DNA of 15,579 bases from positions 1 to 15,579 of the forward strand of contig CABQKL010000043.1 of the NCBI GenBank assembly GCA_902464645.1. Direction: 5' to 3'. The position numbers and the translations under genes were made by a program. Under the pieces are notes generated by a model. That model made no database searches, was not told the origin of the DNA, and was given only the letters and a program-made list of their open reading frames with translations. Below, in pieces: positions 13,587 to 15,579 of this stretch. This stretch comes from an uncultured Collinsella sp. (GTDB lineage Bacteria; Actinomycetota; Coriobacteriia; Coriobacteriales; Coriobacteriaceae). Within the stretch, counting starts at the first letter, position 1. Every line of letters starts with the position of its first letter.

Positions 13587-14825
13587 CTACGCGGCGGGCA
13601 GCTCGATGGTAAAGACGGTATGCTCGGACGTCGATTCGCACGCGATGGTACCGCCATGCGCGCATACAATCTCCTTGGCGATGGCAAGCCCCAGCCCAGC
13701 ACCGCCGCGATTGGTCGCACGCGCTGCATCCAGGCGATAGAACTTCTCAAAGATTACCTTGAGCTTTGGCTCAGGGATCGGATCGCCTTGGTTTACAAAT
13801 CGTACGCGTACGCCACCGTCGCCCAAACGCCTGGCCTCGATCGTGATCATCGAGCCTTCATAGCTATAGGCAACGGCGTTTTTCATGATGTTGTTGAATA
13901 CGCGAGCCATCTTGTCGCCGTCCACGAGCACCGTCAGGTCCTCGCAGATATCAACCTGGGCTTCCTTGTGCTGTTCGTTGAGAATGGGATAGAACTCGTC
14001 GGCCACCTGCGCCAGCAATAGCCCCAAATCGACGTAGGCGCGGGTAAGCACGATATCGTGGAAATCGAAACGCGTGATGTCGAAGAACTCCTCGATGAGC
14101 GCGTCGAGCCGGTGGGCCTTGTCGAGTGCCACGCCTGTAAAGCGCGCACGCTGCTCAAGCGGCAAATCGGGAGCCTCCTGCAGGAGCGAAAGATAGCCCA
14201 CCACACTGGCGAGCGGCGTACGCAGGTCGTGCGCCAGGTACGTAACCAGATCATCTTTGCGATGCGATTCGTCGCGCAGGGCCTGTTGAACCTTGCGCTC
14301 ACAATCGCGCGCCCGATTGAGCGCACCCTCGACCTCGAGAAAGTCGCCGTCGATGGTATCCCACGTGTCAGGGCTATCGATCAGACGGTCCTGAATACGG
14401 GCGGCGACCACGCGGTCGGCATGCTGCTCGCCTTGCTCATAACCCTGGTAATACAGGGCGCGCCCGCAAAAGAACAGGACACAGACGGCGAGCGCCAGCA
14501 CAAAGCCGAGCATGTTGAACACAAAGGCGGCATCAAAGAACACGGGCTCGCCAATACCGCCAAGCGCCATGGCCCCGATCGCCAGCGTAATCGTCCACGC
14601 GGCACCGCCGATTACCACGCAGCGGCGAACGATTTCGAATCGATCGATCAGCAAGAAGCCAATGAGCAGAACTGCCAGGATGCCAACAATATTGTCAATG
14701 CCGATGAGTAGCAGACTCAGCAAAAAGAGCAGCACCGTCGCAAGCGCGCGGTTGTCGACGACCGCCCTTATGTATTCAAAGAGTCGATCGGGCACCTCGA
14801 ATACCCGTCTATCGTCTTTTGTCAT
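13587..14825 (-). CDS. VanS-type sensor histidine kinase with four predicted membrane helices
   Basis: 412 residues. Four hydrophobic segments (about 28-43, 46-60, 69-90, 100-120) are joined by very short loops, so almost nothing projects outside the cell. A linker helix (about 130-190) leads to the DHp motif DLVTYLAHDLRTPL with phosphoacceptor H199, as in VanS, then an N-box with NNIMKNAVAYS, a degenerate G1 (NQGDPIP), F-box FEKFYRLD and G2 GGAGLGLAI. ATG at 14825 is preferred over a GTG two codons upstream because the purine-rich GGTGGGGAAG before it gives workable spacing. It follows its regulator gene by 25 bp. Its short loops suggest sensing of membrane or wall stress rather than a soluble ligand; the kinase-core similarity to VanS does not show glycopeptide resistance, as no vanH, vanA or vanX-like gene is present. 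Confidence 0.9.
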   Translation of the reverse strand: MTKDDRRVFEVPDRLFEYIRAVVDNRALATVLLFLLSLLLIGIDNIVGILAVLLIGFLLIDRFEIVRRCVVIGGAAWTITLAIGAMALGGIGEPVFFDAAFVFNMLGFVLALAVCVLFFCGRALYYQGYEQGEQHADRVVAARIQDRLIDSPDTWDTIDGDFLEVEGALNRARDCERKVQQALRDESHRKDDLVTYLAHDLRTPLASVVGYLSLLQEAPDLPLEQRARFTGVALDKAHRLDALIEEFFDITRFDFHDIVLTRAYVDLGLLLAQVADEFYPILNEQHKEAQVDICEDLTVLVDGDKMARVFNNIMKNAVAYSYEGSMITIEARRLGDGGVRVRFVNQGDPIPEPKLKVIFEKFYRLDAARATNRGGAGLGLAIAKEIVCAHGGTIACESTSEHTVFTIELPAA

Positions 14826-14850
14826 ATCCACTTCCCCACCACCAAAGGCG

Positions 14851-15546
14851 TTATTCGATTATGTAGCCGACGCCCCAGACGTTTTTGATAAAGCGCGGCT
14901 TTTGGGCATCATCGCCGATCTTTTCGCGCAGATGGCGGATGTGCACCATCACCGTATTGTTGGAGCCGGGCATAAAATCCTCGTTCCACACCGCGCGGAA
15001 CAGGTCCCCCACGGCCACCACGCTGCCACGATGCTCGACCAGATACAGCAAGATGGAATACTCGATGGGCGTGAGGCGCACCGGTGCACCGTCCACCGTC
15101 ACACAACGAGCATCGCGGTTGATCTCGAGGCCATCGAGCTGGATGGTCGGCGATTCGACCGCCTGTGCGCGGCTGCCGTAGCTGGTGTAACGACGGAGTT
15201 GAGCATGAACGCGCGCTATGAGCTCCAGCGGACGGAACGGCTTGACCACGTAATCGTCTGCACCCAGTGAGAGGCCCTCGATCTTATCCTGCTGGGCATC
15301 GCGCGCCGTCAGCATAATAACGGGATAGGTATGGCCAGCGCGGATGGTGCGCAGCAACTCAAAGCCGTCGATATCGGGCAGCATGACGTCCAGCAGCGCC
15401 AGATCGAACTCCTGCTCCAAAATCGCCTTGGCAGCATCTGCTCCGCTATAGGCAATCTGAACATCAAAGCCCTCTTTTGTAAGGTAGATACCGACCAGGT
15501 CGGCGATGGCCTTCTCGTCATCAACTACCAAAATGCGCTCATTCAT
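14851..15546 (-). CDS. VanR-type OmpR-family response regulator
   Basis: 231 residues. The receiver domain has VVDDEKAI with the D9/D10 pocket, phosphoacceptor D53 in LLDVMLPDIDG, the Thr in MLTARD and the Lys in VVKPF. The winged-helix DNA-binding domain starts near 130 and contains LTPIEYSILLYL and the recognition segment NTVMVHIRHLREKIG, typical of VanR-like regulators. It ends in VWGVGYIIE, full length for the family. ATG at 15546 has GGAG 6 nt upstream. It is first in the pair, with the kinase gene 25 bp downstream. Target genes are unknown; adjacent pstB is one candidate. Confidence 0.93.
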   Translation of the reverse strand: MNERILVVDDEKAIADLVGIYLTKEGFDVQIAYSGADAAKAILEQEFDLALLDVMLPDIDGFELLRTIRAGHTYPVIMLTARDAQQDKIEGLSLGADDYVVKPFRPLELIARVHAQLRRYTSYGSRAQAVESPTIQLDGLEINRDARCVTVDGAPVRLTPIEYSILLYLVEHRGSVVAVGDLFRAVWNEDFMPGSNNTVMVHIRHLREKIGDDAQKPRFIKNVWGVGYIIE

Positions 15547-15566
15547 GCGTGCTCCTCTCGCGCTCC

Positions 15567-15572
15567 ATTATG
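15567..15572 (-). promoter_or_regulatory. Possible -10 (CATAAT) for the VanR-like gene
   Basis: Minus-strand CATAAT lies 20 bp before the start codon, matching the -10 consensus at five of six positions. The -35 would fall outside the window, so this cannot be completed here. Confidence 0.25.
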
Positions 15573-15579
15573 CCCGAGG

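Noticed and set aside
13587..15546. Vancomycin resistance locus
   Set aside because: Only regulator and kinase similarity is seen; vanH, ligase and vanX-type genes are absent.
1..15579. tRNA, rRNA, insertion sequence or prophage genes
   Set aside because: No tRNA-like cloverleaf, rRNA segment, transposase or phage gene was recognised; Pip-family similarity alone does not indicate a phage region.

Overview
The window looks like chromosomal DNA from an actinobacterial gut commensal of the class Coriobacteriia, most likely Collinsella or a close relative. This is inferred from the GC-rich wobble positions, the protein sequences (HtpG, PstB, tandem YhgE/Pip proteins) and the style of the intergenic dyad elements. 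No rRNA or other taxonomic marker is present, so the assignment is an inference. Every convincing gene lies on the minus strand, so transcription runs from right to left.

Right to left, the layout is as follows. (1) 15546-13587: an OmpR-family response regulator and a VanS-type histidine kinase with four predicted membrane helices. (2) 13483-10387: the phosphate ABC transporter ATPase PstB, then a PhoP-like response regulator and a PhoR-like sensor kinase, ending at a good intrinsic terminator (10334-10362). pstS, pstC, pstA and phoU are absent from the window. (3) 10210-7606: a tightly packed cluster coding for a Wzz-type membrane adaptor (CpsC-like), a bacterial tyrosine kinase (CpsD-like), a PHP-type phosphotyrosine phosphatase (CpsB-like) and an ElaA-like GNAT acetyltransferase. 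No glycosyltransferase, flippase or polymerase gene is beside them. (4) 7404-5380: the Hsp90 chaperone htpG. It is preceded by a leader with a textbook terminator hairpin about 30 nt before its start codon. (5) 5372-4950: a 430-bp gene-free stretch packed with inverted repeats, including a 98-nt hairpin with 15-bp perfect arms and a C(UUCG)G apex. (6) 4949-1: two tandem YhgE/Pip-family membrane proteins whose stop and start codons abut (TAA then ATG). The second runs off the left edge with only its extreme C-terminus missing.

Functionally, the window is an envelope and signalling neighbourhood. It holds two two-component systems, a phosphate-uptake ATPase tied to one of them, a tyrosine-phosphorylation switch that in other bacteria controls surface polysaccharide length and export, and a pair of large envelope-spanning YhgE/Pip proteins. 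The protein families are known. The least explained sequence is non-coding: the hairpin cluster downstream of htpG, the terminator inside the htpG leader, and the dyad sites in front of the yhgE pair, pstB and the phoP-like gene.
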